A stretch of DNA of 64,000 bases from NCBI GenBank assembly GCA_010909165.1, contig VJWM01000068.1, forward strand, positions 992,001 through 1,056,000, in the 5' to 3' direction. A program made the position numbers and the translations under genes. The notes under the pieces were generated by a model, which was given only the letters and a program-made list of their open reading frames with translations, did not search any database and had not been told where the DNA came from. This DNA is from Anthoceros angustus. Its lineage: Eukaryota; Streptophyta; Anthocerotopsida; Anthocerotales; Anthocerotaceae. Numbering within the stretch: position 1 is the first letter of the stretch; each line of letters begins with the position of its first letter. Shown in pieces: positions 1 through 10,675 of the stretch.

Positions 1-1176
1 GAATGATTATTTGGCGCGGCGGGATTGCGAGTGGGTCGGGCAGGTGCATAGGTTTTGGGGCTGAAGGTTGGGCTGATTCAGCAGGGGATGAGTCCCGGAA
101 AGGCGGAGAGTTATGGTTGTGATGTTACTTATGTGACGAACAGTGAGCTCAGGTTTGATTTTTGAGGGATAATCTGGCGACGAGCAAGGAGGATTTGGTG
201 CTTCAGGGTTTAATTTTGTGTGATTGATGAGGTGGATTCGATTCTGATTGATGAGGCCAGGACCCCGTTGATCATTTCTGGGTCTGCGGAGAAGCCCAGT
301 GAGAGGTATTTGAAGGCGGCGAAGATTGCCGCGGTGTTTGCCAAGGATGTGCATTACACGGTGGATGAGAAGCAGAAGACGGTGCTGGTGACGGAGCAGG
401 GGTATGAGGCCGCGAGGATATTTTGCAGGTCAAGGATTTGTATGATCCAGGAGCAGTGGGCGAGTTATCTGTTGAATGCGATCAAGGCGAAGGAGTTGTT
501 TCTGCGGGATGTGAATTACATCGTGCGCGCGGGGGAGGTGATGATTGTGGATGAGTTTACTGGGAGGGTGATGCAGGGAAGGCGGTGGAGTGACGGGCTG
601 CACCAGGCTGTGGAGGCGAAGGAGGGCGTCAAGATCCAGAACGAGACGGTGACGCTGGCGTCCATCTCGTACCAGAACTTCTTCCTGCAGTATCCCAAGC
701 TGTGCGGGATGACGGGACAGCGGCCACCGAGAGCCAGGAGTTCAGGAGCATCTACAAGCTGAAGGTGACGGTGGTGCCCACCAACAAGCCCATGGTGCGG
801 AAGGATGAATCGGACGTGGTGTTCAGGACCGCGAGCGGGAAGTGGCGCGCCGCGGTGGTGGAGATTGCGAGAATGCATAAGACAGGAGGCCGGTGCTGGT
901 GGGGACGACGAGTGTGGAGCAGAGCGAGGCGTTGTCAAGACAGCTGCAGGAGGCTGGGATCGCGCACCAGGTGCTGAATGCGAAGCCGGAGAATGTGGAA
1001 AGGAGTCGGAGATCGTTGCGCAGAGTGGGAGGCTTGGGGCCGTCACCATAGCGACCAATATGGCGGGCGCGGGACGGATATCATCTTGGGGAACGCGGAC
1101 TTCATGGCGAAGTTGAAGCTACGGGAGATGCTGATGCCGCAGGTGGTGAAGCTCGCGGATGGCGAGATTCCGTTCC
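1..1176 (+). pseudogene. Fragment copy of plastid SecA (block 1)
   Basis: This is a second, internal piece of the SecA gene seen whole from 2486. It matches 3156-4344 and starts at the conserved '[11 protein letters not shown]' of the first nucleotide-binding fold. It runs through '[17 protein letters not shown]' and the '[19 protein letters not shown]' region, and stops at 1176, where the sequence switches to unrelated DNA. Compared with the main copy it has many one- or two-base losses, mostly in G, T or GC runs (for example near 55, 100, 165, 205, 415 and 450), so no frame stays open for long. It also has G-to-A changes at 151 and 744. It could be a decayed duplicate. It fits better as a low-quality overlapping read end, because the damage is almost all run-length error and the piece begins at the window edge. 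Confidence 0.85.
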
Positions 1177-1220
1177 CCACAACCCGCCACGGACTAACGA
1201 GGAGTACAAATTTCAACTAC

Positions 1221-1512
1221 CATCTTCAGCTCTGTGCTGTCCGCCGTAGACGTGCTGGTGTCGGTGTTGGTGCCGATGCTCGCCTGGCCCACTCCTGAGC
1301 CTTAGGGCTTTATTCTTCGCCCTGCTGCCCTGCTGCTCCCACCGATTCTTCCCGCTAGGAGCATCAGCAGCGCCTGGGAATTGCACCATCATGCCCAACA
1401 CGAACCCAACCACCAGCGCCGGCAGGTACTTCGCCAGCCCCAGCGCCGGCGACAACCAACTCTGTCGACGCACATTCTTCTGCACCGCTCTCTGCTTCGA
1501 GGGCACACCTTT
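1221..1512 (-). CDS. Probable peptidyl-tRNA hydrolase 2 exon (N-terminal anchor)
   Basis: Read on the minus strand, an exon opens after a good acceptor (pyrimidine-poor but ending 'ttgcag', 1513-1518). It encodes a basic stretch '[10 protein letters not shown]', then a hydrophobic segment '[19 protein letters not shown]'. After a Ser/Thr-rich linker it ends in a different frame with 'STELKM', followed by a 'gtagtt' donor at 1220. Plant PTH2 proteins have this layout: one N-terminal membrane segment, a linker, then 'ELKMVLVVR' starting the hydrolase domain. That domain would release peptides from peptidyl-tRNA. The catalytic part is not in the window, because the block begins at 1177. At least one frameshift lies in the linker (about 1260-1330). 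An upstream open stretch at about 1615-1715 ('RRLVWPVKAEERFEKP') may be an earlier exon. Identification rests on a short motif and the layout, so it is tentative. Confidence 0.5.
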
Positions 1513-1519
1513 CTGCAAC

Positions 1520-2485
1520 CCAAATCCGCCACAGTCTCGTCACCAAATCCCACTCCCGCACCAACACACCCCAAACAAACACAAAGCACCCATCTCACAT
1601 CCGGCTTTTCAAATCTCTCCTCCGCCTTCACGGGCCAAACCAAGCGCCTCAGCACCCCGATGTTAGAGATTTTCTCACCAGAGCCGTTCTCACGCTCTTG
1701 CTACATTCACAAAACTCCACACCATAACTCCAACCGCAATAACACCAAACATCTCACACACACAACAACACGCCAAAATCATTCCCCCACAGCCCACCCA
1801 TCTCACCGGCTTCCCTTCCTTCGGCTCCTGCTGGTGCTTCCACAGACAACCGAACGGAGACATGTCGCTCCCGTCCCCCCGTTATGCAGTCAGGCCAGCC
1901 TCACCCTGTACCGCAAGGATGAAGAATCTTCCTTCTCCCACGCTTCCCCAAATTCGGCCTTGCCCCGCTCCCCGCACCACCTCCCCAGACATGGTCGCAC
2001 CATCTGCTACACACACAAATTCCTGAGTCGTGAATCGTGAGCTTCTCGGGACCAGCAGCAGGCATGCTTGTTTGGGTCTGGGATTTTTGGTTCATTAAAT
2101 TGATTAAATATTATTTAACTTCTACATAAAATAAACTGGAGTTAAAACGTAGGTCAAAGCTGGAGAAAGCGAGACCGTGAATGTGTTAGACACACAGTGT
2201 GATTAGGGTTGTAATAAAAAGGCGTGGATAGGCAAATCGAGTCGTGGCAGGAGGTACATATGTTGGCGAGATATGTCGAAGTTGTCATCCAATGAGGAAG
2301 CGATAATGCGAGCCGAGGGGATGCTTGGCTCGCAGCGGCCTTGGCGGAAAACCCTGACCAGGGCGGGGACGGGAGGAGCAGCTCGCAGCATGGGCAGATC
2401 GAGACGGCGGCGCGAGAGGAATCGAGACGGGGAGGAAGACGAGGAAGAGCTCGAGTGAGGAGGAGGAAGGGGAGGAGGAAGAGGA
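1520..2485. other. Divergent upstream region, PTH2-like gene (-) and SecA (+)
   Basis: Sequence present once in the window. The left part is C-rich on the plus strand and may hold an earlier exon of the minus-strand gene. An AT-rich stretch follows at 2090-2150. A purine-rich leader (2390-2485, repeated gaggaggaa-type runs) precedes the SecA ATG. I see no clear TATA box or other gene here. Confidence 0.5.
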
Positions 2486-5400
2486 ATGGCGGCGCACACT
2501 GTAGCTGCGGTTGTGTGCTCGGAAGTGGCCGGGGTGGCGGGGAGCTGCTACCATCTCTCCGGCTCCCCGGCGCTGTCGCGGGCGCCGTCGTCTTTGCTGC
2601 TGGGATCGTCGCCGCCGCCACCGTCGCCTCTGGTGCACTACAATGGCCTGCACCGATCGCACAGCGAGACGGCCGTGGGGTCCTTTCTGGGCCAGCGGGG
2701 CCGCTCTGGATGGAGGCGCAGCAGCAGCAGCAGCCGAGGGGAGGAGCGCGGCGGCGTCGGCCTCCTGGGGGTTTCTGGGAGGGCTGTTCAAGGGCAGGAT
2801 TCCGGGAGGGCACGCGGCAGGAGTACGCCAGCGCGGTCGGGGCGGTGAATTCCCTGGAGGCGGAGATGCGGGAGCTTTCGGACGAGGGACTGAGGGGGAG
2901 AACGGAGGAGCTTCGTGCCAGGGTTGCGGGCGGGGAGGGTCTGGATTCCGTGCTGCCGGAGGCGTTTGCCGTGGTGCGGGAGGGGGCCAAGCGGGTGTTA
3001 GGGTTGCGGCCGTTCGACGTGCAGTTGATTGGAGGGATGGTGCTGCATCGCGGCGAGATCGCGGAGATGCGGACCGGGGAGGGGAAAACGCTCGTGGCGG
3101 TGCTCCCGGCGTATTTGAACGCGTTGGGAGGGAAGGGCGTGCATTCGGTGACGGTGAATGATTATTTGGCGCGGCGGGATTGCGAGTGGGTCGGGCAGGT
3201 GCATAGGTTTTTGGGGCTGAAGGTTGGGCTGATTCAGCAGGGGATGAGTCCCGCGGAAAGGCGGGAGAGTTATGGTTGTGATGTTACTTATGTGACGAAC
3301 AGTGAGCTCGGGTTTGATTTTTTGAGGGATAATCTGGCGACGAGCAAGGAGGATTTGGTGCTTCGGGGGTTTAATTTTTGTGTGATTGATGAGGTGGATT
3401 CGATTCTGATTGATGAGGCCAGGACCCCGTTGATCATTTCTGGGTCTGCGGAGAAGCCCAGTGAGAGGTATTTGAAGGCGGCGAAGATTGCCGCGGTGTT
3501 TGCCAAGGATGTGCATTACACGGTGGATGAGAAGCAGAAGACGGTGCTGGTGACGGAGCAGGGGTATGAGGCCGCGGAGGATATTTTGCAGGTCAAGGAT
3601 TTGTATGATCCGCGGGAGCAGTGGGCGAGTTATCTGTTGAATGCGATCAAGGCGAAGGAGTTGTTTCTGCGGGATGTGAATTACATCGTGCGCGCGGGGG
3701 AGGTGATGATTGTGGATGAGTTTACTGGGAGGGTGATGCAGGGAAGGCGGTGGAGTGACGGGCTGCACCAGGCTGTGGAGGCGAAGGAGGGCGTCAAGAT
3801 CCAGAACGAGACGGTGACGCTGGCGTCCATCTCGTACCAGAACTTCTTCCTGCAGTATCCCAAGCTGTGCGGGATGACGGGGACGGCGGCCACCGAGAGC
3901 CAGGAGTTCGGGAGCATCTACAAGCTGAAGGTGACGGTGGTGCCCACCAACAAGCCCATGGTGCGGAAGGATGAATCGGACGTGGTGTTCAGGACCGCGA
4001 GCGGGAAGTGGCGCGCCGCGGTGGTGGAGATTGCGAGAATGCATAAGACAGGGAGGCCGGTGCTGGTGGGGACGACGAGTGTGGAGCAGAGCGAGGCGTT
4101 GTCAAGACAGCTGCAGGAGGCTGGGATCGCGCACCAGGTGCTGAATGCGAAGCCGGAGAATGTGGAAAGGAGTCGGAGATCGTTGCGCAGAGTGGGAGGC
4201 TTGGGGCCGTCACCATAGCGACCAATATGGCGGGGCGCGGGACGGATATCATCTTGGGGAACGCGGACTTCATGGCGAAGTTGAAGCTACAGGAGATGCT
4301 GATGCCGCAGGTGGTGAAGCTCGCGGATGGCGAGATTCCGTTCCAGAAGGGGAGTAAGCTTCCGGTGAGGAAGTCGTGGAGCGCGAATCCGGCGCTGTTC
4401 CCATGCCCGCTGTCTCCAGCCGGGGCGGAGGTGGCGGGCGCCGCCTGCCGGGCGGCGACCGCGGCGTGGGGGCGGCGACCCTGACGGAGCTGGAGGCGGA
4501 GGAGCGGCTTTCCTACGCGTGCGAGAAGGGCCCGACGGAGGACGCGGTCGTGGCGGAGCTCCGGGGCGCGTTCCAGGCGCTGGTGTCGGAATACAGGGCG
4601 TTCACGGAGCGGGAGCGGCAGCAGGTGGTGTGGCAGGAGGGCTGCATGTTGTCGGCACGGAGCGGCACGAGAGTCGGAGGATCGACAACCAGCTCCGCGG
4701 GCGGAGCGGGCGGCAAGGCGATCCGGGAGCTCCTGATTCTTCCTCAGCCTGGAGGACAATTTGTTCCGGATCTTCGGCGGGGACCGGATCCAGGCTCTGA
4801 TGCGGGCCTTCCGGGTGGAGGACCTCCCGATCGAGTCCAAAATGCTGACGCGCAGCCTGGACGAGGCGCAGCGCAAGGTGGAGAGCTACTTCTTCGACAT
4901 CCGGAAGCAGCTGTTCGAGTACGACGAGGTGCTCAACAGCCAGCGCGACCGGGTGTACAGCGAGCGCCGGCGCGCGCTGGTGTCTCCTTCCTTGCAGCCG
5001 CAGATGATGGAGTACGCGGAGCTGACCATGGAGGACATCGTGAACGCCTACGTCCCGGCCTCGGCGCCGCGGGAGCAGTGGAATCTGGACTCGCTTTGCG
5101 CCAAGGTGCGGCAGTATTGTTACCTGCTGGACGATCTCCGGCCCGAGCAGATCTCGAGCAGTGCGAGACGGTGGACGCGCTCCGGGACTTCCTCCGCGCC
5201 GCGGGCAGGGACGCGTACGTGAGGAAGCGCGCGAGGTGGAGGGCCAGGCCGCGGGGTTGATGACCGAGGCGGAAAGATACTTCGTGCTTTCGCAGACAGA
5301 TAATCTGTGGAAGGAGCATCTGCAAGCCCTGAAGTTTGTGCAGACGGCGGTTGGCTTGCGCGGTTACGCGCAAAGAGACCCGCTGATAGAGTACAAGCTC

Positions 5401-5589
5401 GAGGGATATAATCTCTTTCTTGACATGATGGCGCAGATCCGCCGCAATGTCATATACTCTGTCTACCAGTTCAAGCCCGTCATGGTGAAGCCCGAGGCCG
5501 AGCAGGCCCAACAACAGGCTTCTGCTTCTTCTTCGTCTTCTGCTCCTCCTTCCTCTTCTGCTACTGTAGCTAGCCGAAGGACTCGATGA
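2486..5589 (+). CDS. SECA1: Plastid protein translocase ATPase SecA1-type (main copy)
   Basis: SecA is the ATPase motor that pushes unfolded preproteins through the thylakoid SecYE channel. The ATG at 2486 gives a Ser/Pro-rich leader like a chloroplast transit peptide. The mature part starts near '[16 protein letters not shown]' (about 2805) and contains the Walker A 'MRTGEGKT', the DEAD-type box 'VIDEVDS', the preprotein-crosslinking region '[16 protein letters not shown]', '[12 protein letters not shown]', the second-fold motif '[11 protein letters not shown]', '[10 protein letters not shown]', and the helical scaffold/wing ('[19 protein letters not shown]', '[13 protein letters not shown]', '[15 protein letters not shown]'). 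It ends in an Ala/Ser/Gln-rich tail, with no zinc-binding tail. About 1,030 residues are expected, normal for plant SecA1. There is no intron. The frame breaks near 2700-2790, 4170, 4470, 4630, 4730, 5155 and 5235, nearly all in short runs. Some breaks are absent from the copies at 6063 and 9671. Confidence 0.95.
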
Positions 5590-5704
5590 TGTTCGTCTTT
5601 CCCTTGGCACACTGATTTTTTTGCCTTCCTCGAGAATGCACGCCCCGATGCTTCTTGCATGTAGAAGAGAGTGAGTGAGGAAAGGTAGTGAGGTAAAACA
5701 TGGT

Positions 5705-6064
5705 TCATTCCTTGGCACACGATGCCTAGGAAGGCCTTGAGAATGTCATAGGCTACAAATCTGATGCCGTTTTGAGGCACGATCTTGATGGAGTTGGCCC
5801 ACAGGTAGTAGCCTACTGCAACCCAGTCGACTGCATGTCAAGTGCTGGAGACAATGACGAAACAACAGGGGTTGCTTGGCTGGAGGATGGGCTACATAGT
5901 GTACCTTACGCCTTCGTGGTGGTATATGGTTGTGAGTGCCTGCCAAGTGCTGGCGTAGGACGAGGTTTGCATCTGGAAATCGTTTGTAAGTGTGTGCGAG
6001 AGAGCTGGGTTGGCTGGAATGAAAGTAGAGATGTCTACCTGCATTCGCCTGCGAACTGTGTCTA
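5705..6064 (-). pseudogene. 3' end of mitochondrial-carrier gene (block 2 partial copy)
   Basis: Carries the last two coding exons of the carrier described at 10789-12445: the exon ending in the stop codon at 5705-5707, and the '[17 protein letters not shown]' exon. It is cut at 6064, where SecA sequence resumes. The final exon lacks five bases found in the other copies just inside the stop ('cacttggtgatgcc' there, 'cacgatgcc' here), and the acceptor region near 5815 is also shortened. The gene lies tail-to-tail with SecA, about 115 bp from its stop codon. Confidence 0.85.
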
Positions 6065-7928
6065 CTGGGAGGGTGATGCAGGAAGGCGGTGGGTGACGGG
6101 CTGCACCAGGCTGTGGAGGCGAAGGAGGGCGTCAAGATCCAGAACGAGACGGTGACGCTGGCGTCCATCTCGTACCAGAACTTCTTCCTGCAGTATCCCA
6201 AGCTGTGCGGGATGACAGGGACGGCGGCCACCGAGAGCCAGGAGTTCGGGAGCATCTACAAGCTGAAGGTGACGGTGGTGCCCACCAACAAGCCCATGGT
6301 GCGGAAGGATGAATCGGACGTGGTGTTCAGGACCGCGAGCGGGAAGTGGCGCGCCGCGGTGGTGGAGATTGCGAGAATGCATAAGACAGGGAGGCCGGTG
6401 CTGGTGGGGACGACGAGTGTGGAGCAGAGCGAGGCGTTGTCAAGACAGCTGCAGGAGGCTGGGATCGCGCACCAGGTGCTGAATGCGAAGCCGGAGAATG
6501 TGGAAAGGAGTCGGAGATCGTTGCGCAGAGTGGGAGGCTTGGGGCCGTCACCATAGCGACCAATATGGCGGGGCGCGGGACGGATATCATCTTGGGGAAC
6601 GCGGACTTCATGGCGAAGTTGAAGCTACAGGAGATGCTGATGCCGCAGGTGGTGAAGCTCGCGGATGGCGAGATTCCGTTCCAGAAGGGGAGTAAGCTTC
6701 CGGTGAGGAAGTCGTGGAGCGCGAATCCGGCGCTGTTCCCATGCCCGCTGTCTCCAGCCGGGGCGGAGGTGGCGGGCGCCGCCTGCCGGGCGGCGACCGC
6801 GGCGTGGGGGCGGCGACCCTGACGGAGCTGGAGGCGGAGGAGCGGCTTTCCTACGCGTGCGAGAAGGGCCCGACGGAGGACGCGGTCGTGGCGGAGCTCC
6901 GGGGCGCGTTCCAGGCGCTGGTGTCGGAATACAGGGCGTTCACGGAGCGGGAGCGGCAGCAGGTGGTGGCGGCAGGAGGGCTGCATGTTGTCGGCACGGA
7001 GCGGCACGAGAGTCGGAGGATCGACAACCAGCTCCGCGGGCGGAGCGGGCGGCAAGGCGATCCGGGGAGCTCCCGATTCTTCCTCAGCCTGGAGGACAAT
7101 TTGTTCCGGATCTTCGGCGGGGACCGGATCCAGGCTCTGATGCGGGCCTTCCGGGTGGAGGACCTCCCGATCGAGTCCAAAATGCTGACGCGCAGCCTGG
7201 ACGAGGCGCAGCGCAAGGTGGAGAGCTACTTCTTCGACATCCGGAAGCAGCTGTTCGAGTACGACGAGGTGCTCAACAGCCAGCGCGACCGGGTGTACAG
7301 CGAGCGCCGGCGCGCGCTGGTGTCTCCTTCCTTGCAGCCGCAGATGATGGAGTACGCGGAGCTGACCATGGAGGACATCGTGAACGCCTACGTCCCGGCC
7401 TCGGCGCCGCGGGAGCAGTGGAATCTGGACTCGCTTTGCGCCAAGGTGCGGCAGTATTGTTACCTGCTGGACGATCTCCGGCCCGAGCAGATCTCCGAGC
7501 AGTGCGAGACGGTGGACGCGCTGGGACTTCCTCCGCGCCGCAGGCAGGGACGCGTACGTGAGGAAGCGCGCCGAGGTGGAGGGCCAGGCCGCGGGGTTGA
7601 TGACCGAGGCGGAAAGATACTTCGTGCTTTCGCAGACAGATAATCTGTGGAAGGAGCATCTGCAAGCCCTGAAGTTTGTGCAGACGGCGGTTGGCTTGCG
7701 CGGTTACGCGCAAAGAGACCCGCTGATAGAGTACAAGCTCGAGGGATATAATCTCTTTCTTGACATGATGGCGCAGATCCGCCGCAATGTCATATACTCT
7801 GTCTACCAGTTCAAGCCCGTCATGGTGAAGCCGAGGCCGAGCAGGCCCAACAACAGGCTTCTGCTTCTTCTTCGTCTTCTGCTCCTCCTTCCTCTTCTGC
7901 TACTGTAGCTAGCCGAAGGACTCGATGA
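6063..7928 (+). CDS. SECA1: SecA, middle to C-terminus (block 3 copy)
   Basis: Repeat of SecA from 'TGRVMQG' to the stop, matching 3723-5589. It has no start codon or first ATPase half. Its value is in the C-terminal half: it reads without interruption from the '[18 protein letters not shown]' segment through '[19 protein letters not shown]', '[18 protein letters not shown]' and the scaffold to about 7520, where the main copy is broken near 4630 and 4730. It keeps the frame breaks near 6508 and 6805 that the main copy also has. It gains a new one at 7521 and loses one C at 7832 that shifts the tail out of the Ala/Ser-rich frame. A G-to-A change relative to the main copy lies at 6217. Confidence 0.9.
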
Positions 7929-8409
7929 TGTTCGTCTTTCCCTTGGCACACTGATTTTTGCCTTCCTCGAGAATGCACGCCCCGATGCTTCTTGCATGTA
8001 GAAGAGAGTGAGTGAGGAAAGGTAGTGAGGTAAAACATGGTTCATTCCTTGGCACACTTGGTGATGCCTAGGAAGGCCTTGAGAATGTCATAGGCTACAA
8101 ATCTGATGCCGTTTTGAGGCACGATCTTGATGGAGTTGGCCCACAGGCCACGGTAGTAGCCTGCAACCCAGTCGACTGCATGTCAAGTGCTGGAGACAAT
8201 GACGAAACAACAGGGGTTGCTTGGCTGGAGGATGGGCTACATAGTGTACCTTACGCCTTCGTGGTGGTATATGGTTGTGAGTGCCTGCCAAGTGCTGGCG
8301 TAGGACGAGGTTTGCATCTGGAAATCGTTTGTAAGTGTGTGCGAGAGAGCTGGGTTGGCTGGAATGAAAGTAGAGATGTCTACCTGCATTCGCCTGCGAA
8401 CTGTGTCTA
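6063..8409 (+). repeat. Direct duplicate of 3723-6064
   Basis: SecA middle to carrier exon 5 edge. The join at 6063-6064 shares 'ta'. Confidence 0.95.
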
Positions 8410-9672
8410 AAGGGTAGCATGTGGTTGTGGCCACCATGCCTGCAGCTGAGCCTATCAGCAGGGTGATGGATGCCATCTCCTGAACTTGGCCGGCATCATA
8501 TACTAGTTTCTTCAACATGTCATATCTGAATACGAGTGACAGACATGTCAATATATCACATCCAGCTGATTCAGGCATGAGAAGTTTGAAGTTTGACACG
8601 GTTTGTGGTTGGGTGGGCACTTACGAGGCAAAATTGATGGCTGCGTAGGGGTGATGGCAATAATGGATGGAGAGAGTCCTTTGTACAAAGCGGAAATTCC
8701 CTCCTGGACAGACAGACAAGGTAAAGCTATCTGCCAGGAAGTGCAGGAAAGAACATATGGATGGATGGAAGCGAAAGTTGTGAGTATTACCTTGGCCAGA
8801 ATCGTGCGGAGTACGGAGGATGCCTGAATACTCTGCGTCTGGCAACGCCAGTCTCAACCGCAATGTGTCCAGGGATGGGTTAAGGATGTTGCTGTGATTC
8901 CAGCCAGAGCCCCAGCTAACAGTCGTTGGCGCACTGTGAGCTTGCAATCAGGCCCAGCTAGTAGCTCCTTGTAGAGGTCGTGGGACATGAACTGGCAACG
9001 CAGTTGAGAGTCAGAAAGGTAGAACAGACAACGTTCAAGGCACAGGACAATTTGAAGTAACTTGTGTGTCTTACATCACATCGAGCTCCATGACTACAAA
9101 CTGCCCTCTACTTCGTTAACCTCTAAGAGACACAGTTCATGCTCTTTGCATGGACTGTCTCCACAGGAGAAGAGTTAACAACATGAAAACATCACCTGCA
9201 GATGAGGTGAAGAATAATAAGCACCTGCGATGCGAGGCACTCCTACAGCAACCTGATGACTCTAACGTTTAAGCACAGACGGCAATTTGCCATCCACGGA
9301 CAGTGTTGAGACATACCTGCGCAGCAGAATAGGGAAGATCCTGATCACGTTGGCTCCATTCCCAGTAGGCACGAGCCCTTCCTCGTGCCAGATCTTTGAA
9401 AGAGCCTGCCCCACAGAACTGTAAGGCGCGGAATGCAGCCCCACTGGCTGACATGTTGCACCTGCCCACCACCACCACCACCATCAGCTGCCACCCCAAG
9501 ACTACTACTACTCAGGCGCGTGCCCGCATGCAGCTTTCACATACTTGCCTGAAAGAGGATCTTAACACGGTCCAGAGGAGCTGTGCACGTCCGGGCAACA
9601 GCACCTGCCAACCCACCTGCTAACAGAAGCTTCCCGACACGATCCAGCCGCGCTGTATTTTCCGAGTCTCTC
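8042..9672 (-). CDS. Mitochondrial-carrier gene, near-complete (block 3 copy)
   Basis: Contains all seven exons of the carrier gene except the initiator ATG, because the block switches to SecA at 9672, a few bases short of it. Exon order and splice sites match the full copy at 10789-12445. It differs by short losses: three bases of the exon 2 'tttcc' segment near 9360, a rearranged His-Pro-rich stretch near 9470, one base in exon 4 near 8650, and two near 8810. Transcribed toward SecA, whose stop codon is about 115 bp away. Confidence 0.88.
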
Positions 9673-10675
9673 GGAATACAGGGCGTTCACGGAGCGGAGC
9701 GGCAGCAGGTGGTGGCGGCAGGAGGGCTGCATGTTGTCGGCACGGAGCGGCACGAGAGTCGGAGGATCGACAACCAGCTCCGCGGGCGGAGCGGGCGGCA
9801 AGGCGATCCGGGAGCTCCTGATTCTTCCTCAGCCTGGAGGACAATTTGTTCCGGATCTTCGGCGGGGACCGGATCCAGGCTCTGATGCGGGCCTTCCGGG
9901 TGGAGGACCTCCCGATCGAGTCCAAAATGCTGACGCGCAGCCTGGACGAGGCGCAGCGCAAGGTGGAGAGCTACTTCTTCGACATCCGGAAGCAGCTGTT
10001 CGAGTACGACGAGGTGCTCAACAGCCAGCGCGACCGGGTGTACAGCGAGCGCCGGCGCGCGCTGGTGTCTCCTTCCTTGCAGCCGCAGATGATGGAGTAC
10101 GCGGAGCTGACCATGGAGGACATCGTGAACGCCTACGTCCCGGCCTCGGCGCCGCGGGAGCAGTGGAATCTGGACTCGCTTTGCGCCAAGGTGCGGCAGT
10201 ATTGTTACCTGCTGGACGATCTCCGGCCCGAGCAGATCTCCGAGCAGTGCGAGACGGTGGACGCGCTCCGGGACTTCCTCCGCGCCGCGGGCAGGGACGC
10301 GTACGTGAGGAAGCGCGCCGAGGTGGAGGGCCAGGCCGCGGGGTTGATGACCGAGGCGGAAAGATACTTCGTGCTTTCGCAGACAGATAATCTGTGGAAG
10401 GAGCATCTGCAAGCCCTGAAGTTTGTGCAGACGGCGGTTGGCTTGCGCGGTTACGCGCAAAGAGACCCGCTGATAGAGTACAAGCTCGAGGGATATAATC
10501 TCTTTCTTGACATGATGGCGCAGATCCGCCGCAATGTCATATACTCTGTCTACCAGTTCAAGCCCGTCATGGTGAAGCCGAGGCCGAGCAGGCCCAACAA
10601 CAGGCTTCTGCTTCTTCTTCGTCTTCTGCTCCTCCTTCCTCTTCTGCTACTGTAGCTAGCCGAAGGACTCGATGA
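9671..10675 (+). CDS. SECA1: SecA, C-terminal third (block 4 copy)
   Basis: Repeat of 6924-7928, from '[10 protein letters not shown]' to the stop. The scaffold and wing region reads in frame from '[20 protein letters not shown]'-type sequence at 9846 through '[19 protein letters not shown]' to 'YQFKPVMVK', making this the only copy intact across '[26 protein letters not shown]'. The last codons share the one-C loss of the block 3 copy (10579), so the tail reads Leu-rich here, while the main copy gives an Ala/Ser/Gln-rich tail. The main-copy version is more typical of plant SecA. The start of this copy is an abrupt join, not a gene start. Confidence 0.9.

Noticed and set aside
1381-2040. 219-codon plus-strand frame upstream of SecA
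   Set aside because: His/Pro/Thr/Ser-rich low-complexity translation of C-rich DNA, opposite the PTH2-like exon, with no domain.
2998-4044. Long minus-strand open frame opposite SecA (about 348 codons)
   Set aside because: It mirrors SecA codons, is His/Arg/Leu/Pro-rich with no known motif, and exists because the sense strand is GC-rich. It is a shadow.
1-10675. SecA suggesting bacterial or plastid-genome DNA
   Set aside because: Neighbouring genes have spliceosomal introns and purely eukaryotic functions (ORC6, THO5, ILP1), and SecA has a transit-peptide-like leader, so this is nuclear DNA.
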